Source: VRUE01 sp963819755
GTDB taxonomy: Bacteria > Actinomycetota > Thermoleophilia > Solirubrobacterales > 70-9
Assembly: GCA_963819755.1 (NCBI GenBank)
Contig: CAWFXB010000002.1
Location: 248,001 to 312,000, forward strand
Direction: 5' to 3'
Length of the DNA stretch: 64,000 nucleotides
In this document: in pieces, positions 39,301-47,502 of the stretch
How positions within the stretch are numbered: position 1 is the stretch's first letter
How the letters are laid out: each line of letters starts with the position of its first letter
Notes under the pieces: model-generated
The model's input: only the letters and a program-made list of their open reading frames with translations
What the model was told of the DNA's origin: nothing
Database searches by the model: none
Position numbers and translations under genes: made by a program

Positions 39301-41022
39301 GAGGATCACCGGGAAGGAGGTCTCAACGGTGCCCGTGTCCTCGCCGGCGGCATCGATCGAGGGGCGGCGGCCGAAGACCGATCGAGTCGAGAAGTGCTCC
39401 ATCTCGCGCTCGCGGTCGATCGCCGGGTTGGTGACGACGGCAACCGTCTCCTTGAAGTAGTCGGCGAGGTTCTGGCGCTCCGGCGATAGCGCCGCCAGCG
39501 GCCCGTCGTAGCCGAGCGACCCCACCGGCTCGGCCCCGTTGGAGGCCATCTGCTGGACCAGTTTGACGTCATCGCGCTGCCAGCCGAAGCCAGCGAGGAT
39601 GCGGTCGGCGACCTTGACCGGCTCTTCGGGGCCGGCGTCGGAGTAACCGGGCACGTCGGTGCCCTCGAGCGGGCCGCCAGTCACCAGCGCGCGGTCATAG
39701 GGAGCGACCTCCCCGGCGCCGTTGCGGGCCAGCCAGCGGTCGCAGACGATACGCAGCATCTCGTCGTGGGAATGCAGGGTCGAGCGCCTCGCCTCGCGGT
39801 CGATCGCGACCATCGCCTTCTCGCCGGGGGCGAGCGGCTTCGGCTCGGAGACCATCTCGCTGACCCCGACGACGCCGGGCTCGGAGCTGAAGACGAAGTC
39901 CTCACCGGTCTCGACCTGCCAGAGCGGGCGCAGGCCGAGCGCGTCGGCGGAGAAGACGCACTCGTCGCTGTGGCGGGCGATCAGCGCCACTGGCCCCTGT
40001 GCAAAGGGGCCCATCGCTTGGCGCAGGTACATGTAGAAGCGGTGCAAGTCCTTGGGCAGGGCGCGGATCTCGTTGACGATCGGCGGCACGACCATCTCCA
40101 TCGCCTCGGCGAGGCTGAGCCCGTCGCGGTTGACCAGCGTGGCGATCGTCTGGTTGAGGTCCTGGGAGTCCGAGGAGCCGGGCTGGATCGGGACGCCGAG
40201 CATGCGCGCCTCCTGGCGCAGCTGTTCGACCGTGTTGATCTCGCCGTTGTGGCCGAGGACCGAGAAAGGCTGCACCCGCTTGAACGATGGCCAGGTGTTG
40301 GTCGAGTAGCGGTTGTGGCCGAAAGCACCGATCGTCTCGAAACGCTCGTCGCGAAGGTCGGGGTAGTACTCGCCGAGGATGTTCGGCGCGCCCATCACCT
40401 TGTAGACGCAGATCGTCGCCGAGATCGAAGGGACGTGTACGCCGAGCTCCCGCTCGAGCTCGATCAGCAGGTCGAAGAGCACGCGGTCGCGGTGCGAGGC
40501 GTCGGCGACGAGGCCGGCGATCTGCCAGAAGTGAGGCTCCTCCTCGCGCGCGGTCGGACCGAGCGCGGGCGAGTCGACGACGCCGATCCGCTCGGCGAGT
40601 ATGCGGAAGCCACCCTGCCCGAGCAGTTCGCGGGCGTCGTGCTGGACCTTCTCCAGATCCTGCGAGCGTTCGACGAAGACGTGGGCGACGGCAAAAGCGT
40701 CATCGAGGGTCAGCGAGGGGTCGTGACCGCCGCTGCGGACCTCCTCGGCCCAGATCTTGCGCGGGATGTCGAGCAGAAGGCCACAGCCGTCCCCCTCGCC
40801 ATCGACGTTGCCGGCGCGGTGGAGCATCTTCTGCAGCGCCGGGATCGCCCGTTCGATCGGTTCGTGGCTCGGCGTCGCGTCCTTGCGCACCGAGGCGTAG
40901 ATCGCACAGGCGTCCTTGTCCTCAACGCTGGGCGGCGAGACGAGTGGCCGGTAGGCACGCTCTGGCGAGTAGCGGACGGGGCCGCCCTCGCCGTGAAGCT
41001 CACGGGACTGGGTATCCGACAT
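36346..41022 (-). CDS. gltB: Glutamate synthase large subunit
   Basis: 1558 residues from ATG 41022; it makes glutamate from glutamine and 2-oxoglutarate in the cytoplasm. Domains: a class II glutaminase with nucleophile candidate C39 in 'DKDACAIYASVRKD' after a 38-residue leader, 'DGCGLLLDIP', 'NRYSTNTWPSF', 'HNGEIN'. The central domain follows, then the FMN synthase domain ('MSFGSQSEPAFRAYAEAAKSINVLCVNGEGGE', 'QGAKPGEGGHLPG', 'PSNNHDLYSIEDLAELI', 'GGYRTGHDVVKLHCLGANRVGFGT'). The 3Fe-4S cysteines in 'CTICRGCQLDTCHVGIATQ' are near residue 1130, and the C-terminal beta-helix 'GVSIRVEGGAQDGVGKAMLGG' closes it. The small subunit gltD is not in the window. The glutaminase start deviates from the common 'DACGVGF'. 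A good -10 box (TATAAT) lies 63-68 bases upstream. Confidence 0.95.
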   Translation of the reverse strand: MSDTQSRELHGEGGPVRYSPERAYRPLVSPPSVEDKDACAIYASVRKDATPSHEPIERAIPALQKMLHRAGNVDGEGDGCGLLLDIPRKIWAEEVRSGGHDPSLTLDDAFAVAHVFVERSQDLEKVQHDARELLGQGGFRILAERIGVVDSPALGPTAREEEPHFWQIAGLVADASHRDRVLFDLLIELERELGVHVPSISATICVYKVMGAPNILGEYYPDLRDERFETIGAFGHNRYSTNTWPSFKRVQPFSVLGHNGEINTVEQLRQEARMLGVPIQPGSSDSQDLNQTIATLVNRDGLSLAEAMEMVVPPIVNEIRALPKDLHRFYMYLRQAMGPFAQGPVALIARHSDECVFSADALGLRPLWQVETGEDFVFSSEPGVVGVSEMVSEPKPLAPGEKAMVAIDREARRSTLHSHDEMLRIVCDRWLARNGAGEVAPYDRALVTGGPLEGTDVPGYSDAGPEEPVKVADRILAGFGWQRDDVKLVQQMASNGAEPVGSLGYDGPLAALSPERQNLADYFKETVAVVTNPAIDREREMEHFSTRSVFGRRPSIDAAGEDTGTVETSFPVILGGHHGLAPLSDRTYRQIAREHQTYLLEDLWEEFRGRAGAVDISLLESETTRGAIARIKQEAVKKVRDGAELLVLTDRTVYDAERRYLDPHLATSAVDQALKQFRVEPGEENLRRRCGIVLRSAAIRNVHDTMLALGLGANGVCPYTMVEVICVEDYRKDIGNLCAALAKGIEKVISTIGIHEVRGYARQFSSIGVRPELAEIFQTEAFAASEKAGVGFDGLDESSNERARILCGDEGAKPAKTFRFYPKVYKAAIATANGSGSYEEYSEKVRDLEAQSPISMRHIMGLVGDREPLKDHSVVDAGVGHHDYPVVISSMSFGSQSEPAFRAYAEAAKSINVLCVNGEGGEIRDMYGHYRKWRGQQVASGRFGVSAEMINSSYLAEIKIGQGAKPGEGGHLPGKKVSEKVAAARNAAPGTDLISPSNNHDLYSIEDLAELIDELKTVNPDVRVSVKVPVVPNIGTIGLGIAKAGADIITLSGFEGGTGAARQHALRHVGLPSDIGTRAVHRALMEAGLRNRVEIWADGGYRTGHDVVKLHCLGANRVGFGTLAMVSLGCTICRGCQLDTCHVGIATQIETVEQAQDHGLKKFTPQEVDVAAESCARFFQAMGEEVKQVVASLGYDRAQDLVGRYDLLEQISHHDQIDLAPLITPLEEFLDLEPIDLPVAEEVADERAEAGLVVARPIRMEAKQASAQIGALAGEVCSGHTVTSHFPRATDANDRVLGTELAGAIARSRIFEDGPESNEDVLADLEFNGGSVAGQGFGAFNAYGVSIRVEGGAQDGVGKAMLGGSLSVLKGKGAKGKRLNGSVGKSFAYGAQRGRLFVQGSADSRFCIRLSGADVVLGGEPAEAIDDGRGCVVDRANAKGFAFEYMTSGRAVVLGDLGPWACAGMTGGRVYVRHNAFGIDRDAIEARLGEGAKVELKDLDSEGLLDVDDLLSHYADELRATGQDEEAERMAAMAADATSNFLMIVPHKVQADPSISTE

Positions 41023-41084
41023 CTTGACCTCCCGGTTTCCGCGCCTTCTCCGAGCGGGCGCGCGACGGGTTGACGAGTTACGCG

Positions 41085-41090
41085 ATTATA
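41085..41090 (-). promoter_or_regulatory. Candidate -10 element of gltB
   Basis: On the minus strand this reads TATAAT, a perfect -10, 63 bases before the gltB ATG. The -35 region is weak. A small GGGAC-ttctc-GTCCC hairpin (41091-41105) sits just upstream and could bind a regulator. Confidence 0.4.
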
Positions 41091-41163
41091 GGGACGAGAA
41101 GTCCCACAAGCCAGCGAACTCTCGTTTTCCCGCCATATGCACGGGTAACTGAGAGCTAGGGAC

Positions 41164-41538
41164 TCAGCCCCAGCTCATCGGCTCGTAGCCGCCCTCGGGA
41201 TGGACGCCGATCAGGAGCGCGGTGACCGGCGCGTCGGAGCGGTTGAGGATCGTGCGGCTGGCGGGCGGCTCGATCGAGACGAAGGTGCCCGCCGGGGCCG
41301 GGTGGTCCTCTCCCTCGAGCCGCATCACCGCCTCACCCTCCAGCACTATGTAGAGCTCGACCTGGCCACTCTGGGCCTCATTGTGCTCGGGGATCTCCCC
41401 TCCCGGCGCGATCTCGACCAGGTTGAAGCCGAAGGCTGAGGTGCCGAGCGCCTTGCGCGCCAACTTCCAGGTCGCCTCGCCCGACCCCTCCATCGCCTCG
41501 AACTCGTCGCGGTGCTTGATCGTGTAGTCGCCGGCCAT
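41164..41538 (-). CDS. Cupin-domain protein
   Basis: 124 residues from ATG 41538; the frame is open to 41613, but the extra residues overlap the next gene and are not protein-like. The single cupin barrel shows 'AFGFNLVEIAPGGEIPEHNEAQSGQVELYIVLEGEAVMRLEGEDHPAPAGTFVSIEPPASRTILNRSDAPVTALLIGV', with the 'G...(P/H).H......E.(Y/F)IVLEG' and 'P.G..V...P....' boxes. Metal ligands would be His in 'PEHNE' and Glu in 'VELYIVLEG', though the classical second His is not obvious. Substrate unknown. It ends the strand run that starts with the beta-propeller gene (19 bases upstream). Confidence 0.85.
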   Translation of the reverse strand: MAGDYTIKHRDEFEAMEGSGEATWKLARKALGTSAFGFNLVEIAPGGEIPEHNEAQSGQVELYIVLEGEAVMRLEGEDHPAPAGTFVSIEPPASRTILNRSDAPVTALLIGVHPEGGYEPMSWG

Positions 41539-41557
41539 CTCGTTCTCTGCAGTCCGC

Positions 41558-42607
41558 CTATTCGCTCCAGGACGGTTCGAAGGCGTTGTGCGCCAGGACC
41601 TTGACCCCGCCACCGCCGTACGGGACGACGCCGACGTCGGTGCCCGGGCCGGGTTCGAAGCCCATCGTCTTGCCGAGGACGAATTTGCCGTCGGCGGAGA
41701 GACCGGCTCCGAGGAAGCCCTGCTCGGTCGCTTCGATCAGCGGCCGCTGGGCGCCGGTCTGGGGGTTGACGGTGACCGCGTAGGTCGTGTCCTGCCCCTC
41801 GAACTCGGCGAGCAGCCGCTTGCCATTGGACGACCAGGCGGTCGGGTAGAGACCCTGCAGAAGAGGACCGACCCTGGTATGGGTGAGCCGCCGCACCTGC
41901 TTCCCGGCCGGGTTCATCAGGTAGAGCTCGTTCTTGGGGCCGTACTTGCGCTGCTTGGCGCCGAGCTGCTTGACGAAGACGATCTTGCCGTTCGGGCCCC
42001 AGAGCGGGTCGAGCGAGCGACCGTCACGAGTGAGGCGGACCGGCTGGACGGCACGGAGCGTCTCGCCGGCGGGGATGTCGTAGCGGTAGACGTCGCTTCG
42101 AGGCGGGAAGTTTTCGCTCGCCGCCCTGCTGTACACCAGTTGCCCGCCTTCCGGCGCGAAGCTAACTCCCGAGAAGAAACCGTGGGCGATCGTCTGCTGA
42201 GCTCCGGTGACCGTGTCGATCAGGACCAGGCGCTTGGCGCCGAGTTCGGGGCCGAGCACGGCGACGATCGAAGCCGAGTCGGGCGACCAGGCGAAGGTGG
42301 AGGTTTCGCGCCAACCGGTCGCCAAGCTGCTCACCGGCGCGCTGCCGTTCGCGGGCACCGACATCAGTTCGGGCCGAGCGGAGCGCCCTTTCCCCTGATG
42401 GAGGAAGGCGACTATCTGGCCGTCAGGCGAGACCCGCGGGTTCGATCCGGACGCGAGCTGCCGCTTCCCCGAGCCGTTGTCAGCCGCCGACCAGACGGTG
42501 GGGCTGAACGGGTTGCGAGAGAAGACGAGCGTCGCCTGAGCCATCGCCGGCACAGCGAGGAGAACGGTCAGGAGCACAAGCGCGGGAACCCATCTCAGCC
42601 TGGACAC
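41558..42607 (-). CDS. Secreted TolB-like beta-propeller protein
   Basis: 349 residues from a start at 42607. A signal peptide ('MSRLRWVPALVLLTVLLAVPAMAQA') is followed by repeated WD40/TolB-like blades: 'NPRVSPDGQIVAFLHQG', 'FAWSPDSASIVAVLG', 'FAPEGGQLVYSRA', 'DPLWGPNGKIVFVKQLG', 'TAWSSNGKRLLAEFEG', 'LSADGKFVLGKT'. Six blades can be counted. It resembles the WD40-like beta-propeller proteins of actinobacteria that are exported and whose ligands are unknown. A function in Tol-Pal is unlikely because such bacteria lack that system. Confidence 0.85.
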   Translation of the reverse strand: MSRLRWVPALVLLTVLLAVPAMAQATLVFSRNPFSPTVWSAADNGSGKRQLASGSNPRVSPDGQIVAFLHQGKGRSARPELMSVPANGSAPVSSLATGWRETSTFAWSPDSASIVAVLGPELGAKRLVLIDTVTGAQQTIAHGFFSGVSFAPEGGQLVYSRAASENFPPRSDVYRYDIPAGETLRAVQPVRLTRDGRSLDPLWGPNGKIVFVKQLGAKQRKYGPKNELYLMNPAGKQVRRLTHTRVGPLLQGLYPTAWSSNGKRLLAEFEGQDTTYAVTVNPQTGAQRPLIEATEQGFLGAGLSADGKFVLGKTMGFEPGPGTDVGVVPYGGGGVKVLAHNAFEPSWSE

Positions 42608-42654
42608 ACGACGATCCTAATGCCAGGGGCGGGCGACTTTCTACGAATTGCCCG

Positions 42655-43029
42655 TCAGGGCCCGACGATCGCCGCCGCGACGAGCCCGCCGCTGACGCCG
42701 AGGAACGAGATGACCGTCAGCACCCGGTACCAGGCTCGTTTCTCGACCTCCGGATCGAAGGCGAGCGGGACGAAGAGGAAGGGGTTGACCAGCGTGCCGA
42801 AGACGAGCGCGACGGCAATCGCGGCCGGCAGGTCTGGGACGGCGAGGCCGACGCCGATCAGGATCAGGCCCATCATCACGTAGTCGAGGTGGACCTGGCG
42901 GATCCGCTGCGGGGCGACGATCCCGATCCGCTGCAGCCACTCGCGCTTCTCCTCGCGGACCACCATCGCCCAGCCGAGCAGGCCGCCGAGCGCCAGCTCG
43001 ATCAGGCCGATCTGGATCACCCAGTCCAC
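42655..43029 (-). CDS. Four-pass membrane protein of unknown function
   Basis: 124 residues from ATG 43029. Membrane segments: 'WVIQIGLIELALGGLLGWAMV', 'DYVMMGLILIGVGLAVPDL', 'AIAVALVFGTLVNPFLFVPLAF' and 'VISFLGVSGGLVAAAIVG', with a basic loop 'REEKREWLQRIGIVAPQRIRQVHLD' between the first two. It starts just after the thrB stop (4 bases), same strand, so it may be the last gene of the threonine operon. No family is recognised; a transporter role is possible but not shown. Confidence 0.72.
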   Translation of the reverse strand: MDWVIQIGLIELALGGLLGWAMVVREEKREWLQRIGIVAPQRIRQVHLDYVMMGLILIGVGLAVPDLPAAIAVALVFGTLVNPFLFVPLAFDPEVEKRAWYRVLTVISFLGVSGGLVAAAIVGP

Positions 43030-43033
43030 CCGA

Positions 43034-43915
43034 TCAGAGCTCGGGGACGTCGGCGCCCTGGTCGGTGAAGGGGATGCGCTGGATCTCGGCCCAGTCCCCG
43101 CAACGGCGCTCCAACTCCTCGCTGACCTTGCCGGCTTCGTCCCAGGTGGTCCAGACGAGGACCGTGGGGCCGGCGCCCGAGATGGTCGCGCCGAGAGCGC
43201 CGATCTCGCGGGCGCTTTCGACCAGCTCCATCGAGCGGGGATAGAGGCCGCGGCGGCGGCCCTGGTGGATGTTGTCCTTGAGGCTGGCGGCGATCAGGCT
43301 GAGGTCGCCGCGGTAGAGGCCCAGGGTCAGGCGGGCGGCGGAGAAGATGTTGCCGAGCGCGTCGCCGAGCGGGATTTCCTCCGGGATCGCCTCGCGCGCC
43401 TGCTCGGTCGGAACGTCCTCCTCGCGGGGGATGACGAGGATGCCCTCGAGCCCGTCCGGCGGCGGGAAGCGCGAGGCGTCGGGCGGCCCGTCGCCGGGGT
43501 CGCAGATGACGAAGCCGCCGAAGATCGCCGCGGCGATGTTGTCCGGATGGCCCTCCAGCTCGGTCCCCCGCGCCAGCAGCTCCTCCTCGGAGAGGGCCAG
43601 CTCGTAGAGGTGGTCGGCGGCCACGAGTCCGGCGACGATCGCGGCCGCGCTGGAGCCGAGCCCGCGGCCGAGCGGGATGGTCTGCTTGAGGCGAAAGGCG
43701 ATGCCGTCGGCGGGGTGCAGGGTCTCGAATGCCCTGACGATCAGGTTGTCGCGCCCCGTCGGGACGTCGAGCCCGGCGGGATCGAAGGAGAACTCAGCGG
43801 TCTCCTCGACTTCCAGCTCGAGGAAGAGGTCGAGCGCGGCAGCCATCACGTCGTAGCCCGGCCCGAGGTTGGCCGAGGAGGCGGGCACGCGGACCAAGCG
43901 GCGGCGGGCGGTCAA
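43034..43915 (-). CDS. thrB: Homoserine kinase
   Basis: 293 residues from TTG 43915, whose TTGA overlaps the thrC stop. GHMP kinase family: 'VRVPASSANLGPGYDVMAAALDL' (N-terminal motif), ATP loop 'IPLGRGLGSSAAAIVAGLVAADHLY' (GLGSSAA), 'GHPDNIAAAIFGGFVI', and the C-terminal 'GALGATISGAGPTVLVWT'. It phosphorylates homoserine for threonine synthesis. A longer frame exists to 44143, but it overlaps thrC and reads as arginine/glycine noise. The order lysA-hom-thrC-thrB on the minus strand forms one overlapping operon. Confidence 0.95.
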   Translation of the reverse strand: MTARRRLVRVPASSANLGPGYDVMAAALDLFLELEVEETAEFSFDPAGLDVPTGRDNLIVRAFETLHPADGIAFRLKQTIPLGRGLGSSAAAIVAGLVAADHLYELALSEEELLARGTELEGHPDNIAAAIFGGFVICDPGDGPPDASRFPPPDGLEGILVIPREEDVPTEQAREAIPEEIPLGDALGNIFSAARLTLGLYRGDLSLIAASLKDNIHQGRRRGLYPRSMELVESAREIGALGATISGAGPTVLVWTTWDEAGKVSEELERRCGDWAEIQRIPFTDQGADVPEL

Positions 43916-44949
43916 TCGAACACCGCCCGCTCGACCGCGCTCAGATCGTTCTCGCAGTTGATCACGGCGGGGGCTTTGGAGAGCGCCGTGTCGGGGTCCT
44001 TGAGGCCGTGCCCGGTGAGGACGCAGACGACCGACTCCGGCGCTGCCGCTCCCTCGACCACCGGCAGGCCGTGGGCGAGCAGGCCGGCGACGGAGGCCGC
44101 CGAGGCGGGCTCGCAGAAGACGCCCTCGCTCGTCGCTAACCAACGGTAGGCAGCGAGGATCTGCTCGTCGGAGACCGCCGCCACTCGCCCGCGCGAGGCG
44201 GTGAAGGCGGCCATCGCCTCCTCCCAGCGCGCCGGGTTGCCGATCCTGATCGCCGAGGCGACCGTCTCCGGCTTGGCGACAGGGGCGCCGTCGACGAGCG
44301 GCGCGGCACCCTCGGCCTGGAAGCCGTAGACGACCGGCGCGACCCCGAGCTCTTCGAAGCCGCGCCAGTAGGCGGTCACGTTGCCGGCGTTGCCGACCGG
44401 GATCGCGAGCGCACCGGGCGCCTCGCCAAGCTCCTCGACGACCTCGAACGCCGCCGTCTTCTGACCCTCGATCCGGTACGGGTTGACCGAGTTGACCAGC
44501 TCTATCGGGTGCTTGCCGGCCAGCTTGCGGACGATCTGCAGCGCCTCGTCGAAGTTCCCCTGCAGGGCGACCACCCGGGCGCCGTGCATCAGGGCCTGCG
44601 CCAGCTTGCCGATCGCGATCTTGCCCTCCGGCACGATCACCGCCCCGCGCATGCCCGCCCGCGCCGCGTAGGCCGCTGCGCTGGCGGCGGTGTTCCCGGT
44701 CGAGGCGCAGATCACGGCCTCCGCCCCCCGCCCCTTGGCCCGTGAGACGGCCACCGTCATCCCCCGGTCCTTGAACGACCCCGTCGGGTTCGCTCCCTCG
44801 AACTTGAGATAGGCGCGAACTTCGAGTCGCTCCGAGAGGCGCGGCGCCTCGATCAACGGCGTCGACCCCTCGTTGAGGGAGACGATCGGATCCCCGTCCT
44901 CCAGCGGCAGGTGCTCCCTGTATCTCTCGATCAGGGACACAGGGGTCAA
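43912..44949 (-). CDS. thrC: Threonine synthase
   Basis: 345 residues from TTG 44949; a GAGGAG sequence about 8 bases upstream supports it over GTG 44940. PLP enzyme, fold type II: 'IVSLNEGSTPLIEAPRLSERL', the PLP lysine in 'EGANPTGSFKDRGMTVAVSRA', 'VICASTGNTAASAAAYAARAGM', 'IPVGNAGNVTAYWRGFEELG' (phosphate-binding glycine loop) and 'EPASAASVAGLLAHG'. It converts O-phosphohomoserine to threonine. This is the short bacterial type (actinobacterial/Bacillus-like). It overlaps hom and thrB by 4 bases each, so expression of all three is coupled. Confidence 0.96.
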   Translation of the reverse strand: MTPVSLIERYREHLPLEDGDPIVSLNEGSTPLIEAPRLSERLEVRAYLKFEGANPTGSFKDRGMTVAVSRAKGRGAEAVICASTGNTAASAAAYAARAGMRGAVIVPEGKIAIGKLAQALMHGARVVALQGNFDEALQIVRKLAGKHPIELVNSVNPYRIEGQKTAAFEVVEELGEAPGALAIPVGNAGNVTAYWRGFEELGVAPVVYGFQAEGAAPLVDGAPVAKPETVASAIRIGNPARWEEAMAAFTASRGRVAAVSDEQILAAYRWLATSEGVFCEPASAASVAGLLAHGLPVVEGAAAPESVVCVLTGHGLKDPDTALSKAPAVINCENDLSAVERAVFD

Positions 44950-46169
44950 ACGAACTCCTCCTCGATCACGCGGATGAAGCGTGGCGCCGAGCGGATGTCG
45001 TCGAGCCCGCCGATCTCCTCGACCGCCGCCGCGAAGCGCGACTCCAGGCACTCGTGGACGACCATGACAAGGCGCGCATCGTCGCCGATGCCGCGCTGCA
45101 CGACGCTCTTCACCGAGATCTCGTTCTCGCCCAGCACTTGGGCGATCCGGGCGAGCACGCCTGGCTCGTCGGCGACCTCGAGGTGCAGGTAGAAGGAGGA
45201 GGTGACGTCGGCGACCAGCGGCAGCTGCTCGCGGGCCTCGTGCACCGGGGCGTCGCCGGAGAGGATCGAGACGACGTCGCCAAGCACCGCCGAGGCGGTC
45301 TCGACGCCGCCAGCGCCGGGGCCCGACATCGTCACCTCCGTGATCGCCGGCGCCTCGACCATGACCGCGTTGAAGGGGCCGCCGACGGGAGCCAGCGGGT
45401 GGCCGCTGTAGAGGAAGCAGGGGAAGACGCGCACGCTGATCCCGCCGTCGCGGCGCTCGGCGACCCCGAGCAGCTTCAGCGAGAGGTCGAGCTCCTTGGC
45501 GTAGGCGAGGTCGTCGGGCTGGATCGCCTCGATTCCCTCGTAGGCGACCTGGTCGAGGGTGACCGCGGTGTGGAAGGCCAGCCGGGCGAGGATCGCCATC
45601 TTCGCCGCGGCGTCGGCGCCGTTGACGTCGGCGCTCGGGTCGGCCTCGGCGTAGCCCAGCTCCTGCGCCTGCGCCAAGACCTGCTCGTAAGCGGCGCCGC
45701 TGGCGGCCATCTCGGTGAGGATGAAGTTGGTCGTCCCGTTGACGATCCCGAACACCTTGTCGATCTCGGTGACGCCAAAGCTCTCCTGGATCGTGCGCAC
45801 GATCGGGATCACGCCGGCGACGGCGGCCTCGAAGCGCAGCTGCACCCCCGCCTCGCGGGCGACGCCGAAAAGCTCCTCGCCGTGCTGGGCCAGCAGCTGC
45901 TTGTTGGCGGTGACGACCGGCCGGCCGGCGCGCAGCGCGTCGAGCACGTAGGTGCGCGCCGGGTCGGTGCCGCCGATCAGCTCGACGATCAGGTCGGAGC
46001 GCTCGACGATCTCGCTGAAATCGCCCTCGCCGCGGGTCAGCGTGCCGGCCAGCTCCGGACGCCGCCCGGTGGCCGCCTCGACCGCATCGGCGCGCTCGGC
46101 GAGCAGGCCGGCAAAGGCCGCGCCGACGGTGCCGTGGCCGAGCAGGCCAATGCGGACCGGCTCAGACAT
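44946..46169 (-). CDS. hom: Homoserine dehydrogenase
   Basis: 407 residues from ATG 46169. NAD(P)-binding 'VRIGLLGHGTVGAAFAGLL', then 'DLIVELIGGTDPARTYVLDALRAGRPVVTANKQLLA' (catalytic-domain start), 'FEAAVAGVIPIVRTIQESF', 'FGIVNGTTNFILTEM', 'YAEADPSADVNGADAAAKMAILARLAF' (catalytic Lys and Asp helix) and a C-terminal ACT domain ('FYLHLEVADEPGVLARIAQVLGENEISVKSVVQRG', about 330-400) for feedback control by threonine. It reduces aspartate semialdehyde to homoserine. The start overlaps the lysA stop by 8 bases. Confidence 0.96.
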   Translation of the reverse strand: MSEPVRIGLLGHGTVGAAFAGLLAERADAVEAATGRRPELAGTLTRGEGDFSEIVERSDLIVELIGGTDPARTYVLDALRAGRPVVTANKQLLAQHGEELFGVAREAGVQLRFEAAVAGVIPIVRTIQESFGVTEIDKVFGIVNGTTNFILTEMAASGAAYEQVLAQAQELGYAEADPSADVNGADAAAKMAILARLAFHTAVTLDQVAYEGIEAIQPDDLAYAKELDLSLKLLGVAERRDGGISVRVFPCFLYSGHPLAPVGGPFNAVMVEAPAITEVTMSGPGAGGVETASAVLGDVVSILSGDAPVHEAREQLPLVADVTSSFYLHLEVADEPGVLARIAQVLGENEISVKSVVQRGIGDDARLVMVVHECLESRFAAAVEEIGGLDDIRSAPRFIRVIEEEFV

Positions 46170-47466
46170 CGCGTGAGGTCAGATCCTCGTAGGACTCGCG
46201 CCGCACGACGACCCGCGCCTCGCCGTCGCGGCAGAAGACCACCGGTGGGCGGGTGACGCCGTTGTAGTTGCTGGCCATCGCGTGTCCGTAGGCACCGGTC
46301 GCCGGGGTGACGAGGACGTCGCCCACCGCGGGAGCGGCGAGCATCGCGTCGCGCACCAGCACGTCGCCCGACTCGCAGTGCATGCCGGCGATCGTCGCCT
46401 CGGTGTCCGGGATGGCCCCGGCGCGATCGGCGACCAGTGCCTCGTAACGGGACCCGTAGAGCATCGGCCGCATGTTGTCCGACATGCCCCCGTCGACCGC
46501 CACGTAGGTGCGGATGCCGGGGATCTCCTTGATGGTGCCGACCCGGTAGGCGGTGAGGCCGGCGTTGCCGACCAGCGAGCGCCCCGGCTCGATCAGGATC
46601 CGCACCCCCGCGCCGAACACCTCGGCGACACCGCTCACCTTGACCTCGACGTAGGTGTCGATCGAGGGCGGCGCGTCCGCGGCGGTGTAGGCGATTCCCA
46701 ACCCACCACCGACGTTGACGAGACGGCACCAATCCCCCGCCAGCTCGCCGATCGCCCGGATCGCCAGCGTGTAGGACTCCAGTTCGAAGATCTGCGAGCC
46801 GATGTGCGCGTGCAGCCCGACCAGGTTGAGCACGTCGGAGGCGAGCACCCGCTCGATCGCCCGCGCCGCCAGCCCGTCCTCGAGGCCAAAGCCGAACTTA
46901 GAGTCGAGCTGCCCGGTCTGGATGTAGTCGTGGGTGGAGGGCTTGATACCCGGCGTAACCCGAATCAGGACGTCCTGCGATTCGTCGAGCAGCCGCTCGC
47001 AGCGCTCGATCTCGTCGAAGGAGTCGAGGATCAGGTGGCCGACGCCGGACCGGGCGGCGAAGAGGATCTCCTCATCGCTCTTGTTGTTGCCGTGCATGTG
47101 GATCCGGGCCGGGTCGAAGCCGGCGCGCAGCGCCATGTGCAGCTCGCCGCCCGAGGCGACGTCCACCGAAAGCCCCTCCTCGGCGAAGAGCCGGTAGGCG
47201 GCGGTGCAGGGGAATGACTTGCTGGCGAAGAGGACTTCGAAGTCGCTGCCGCGCCGCTCGAACGCATCGCGATACGCCCGCGCCCGCGCCCGCATCTCGT
47301 CCTCCGCATAGATGTAGGCGGGAGTGCCGAGCTCCGCGGCGAGCTCGACCACGTCACAGCCGGCGACCTCAAGATGGCCGCGCTCGTTCACGCGGCTGCC
47401 GGCCGGGTAAACCGGCGATCCGGCGATCGGGTCGGCGACCGCGCCTGCCTGTCCGCGCTCGGGCAT
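46162..47466 (-). CDS. lysA: Diaminopimelate decarboxylase
   Basis: 434 residues from ATG 47466. Fold type III PLP enzyme: PLP lysine in 'EVLFASKSFPCTAAYRLFAEEGLSVDVASGGELHMAL', 'HMHGNNKSDEEI', 'HAHIGSQIFELESY', 'NVGGGLGI', 'IEPGRSLVGNAGLTAYRVGTIK', 'DGGMSDNMRPMLYGSRY', 'GMHCESGDVLV' (catalytic Cys across the dimer) and 'GAYGHAMASNYNGVTRPPVVF'. It makes lysine from meso-DAP. In many actinobacteria lysA precedes the threonine genes, as here. A later start at the GTG 27 bases downstream would also keep all domains. Confidence 0.95.
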   Translation of the reverse strand: MPERGQAGAVADPIAGSPVYPAGSRVNERGHLEVAGCDVVELAAELGTPAYIYAEDEMRARARAYRDAFERRGSDFEVLFASKSFPCTAAYRLFAEEGLSVDVASGGELHMALRAGFDPARIHMHGNNKSDEEILFAARSGVGHLILDSFDEIERCERLLDESQDVLIRVTPGIKPSTHDYIQTGQLDSKFGFGLEDGLAARAIERVLASDVLNLVGLHAHIGSQIFELESYTLAIRAIGELAGDWCRLVNVGGGLGIAYTAADAPPSIDTYVEVKVSGVAEVFGAGVRILIEPGRSLVGNAGLTAYRVGTIKEIPGIRTYVAVDGGMSDNMRPMLYGSRYEALVADRAGAIPDTEATIAGMHCESGDVLVRDAMLAAPAVGDVLVTPATGAYGHAMASNYNGVTRPPVVFCRDGEARVVVRRESYEDLTSRDV

Positions 47467-47502
47467 GGGACGGCATTGTGACGGGAAAGGGGTCGGTTCC
47501 GG

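Noticed and set aside
37168..39489. A 773-residue open frame antisense to gltB
   Set aside because: Its composition (Asp/Val/Leu/Arg-rich, no domain) is the mirror of a GC-rich gene; gltB is unambiguous on the other strand.
41558..42607. TolB of a Tol-Pal system
   Set aside because: Only the propeller is present; no tolA/Q/R or pal is near, and the host appears to be an actinobacterium.
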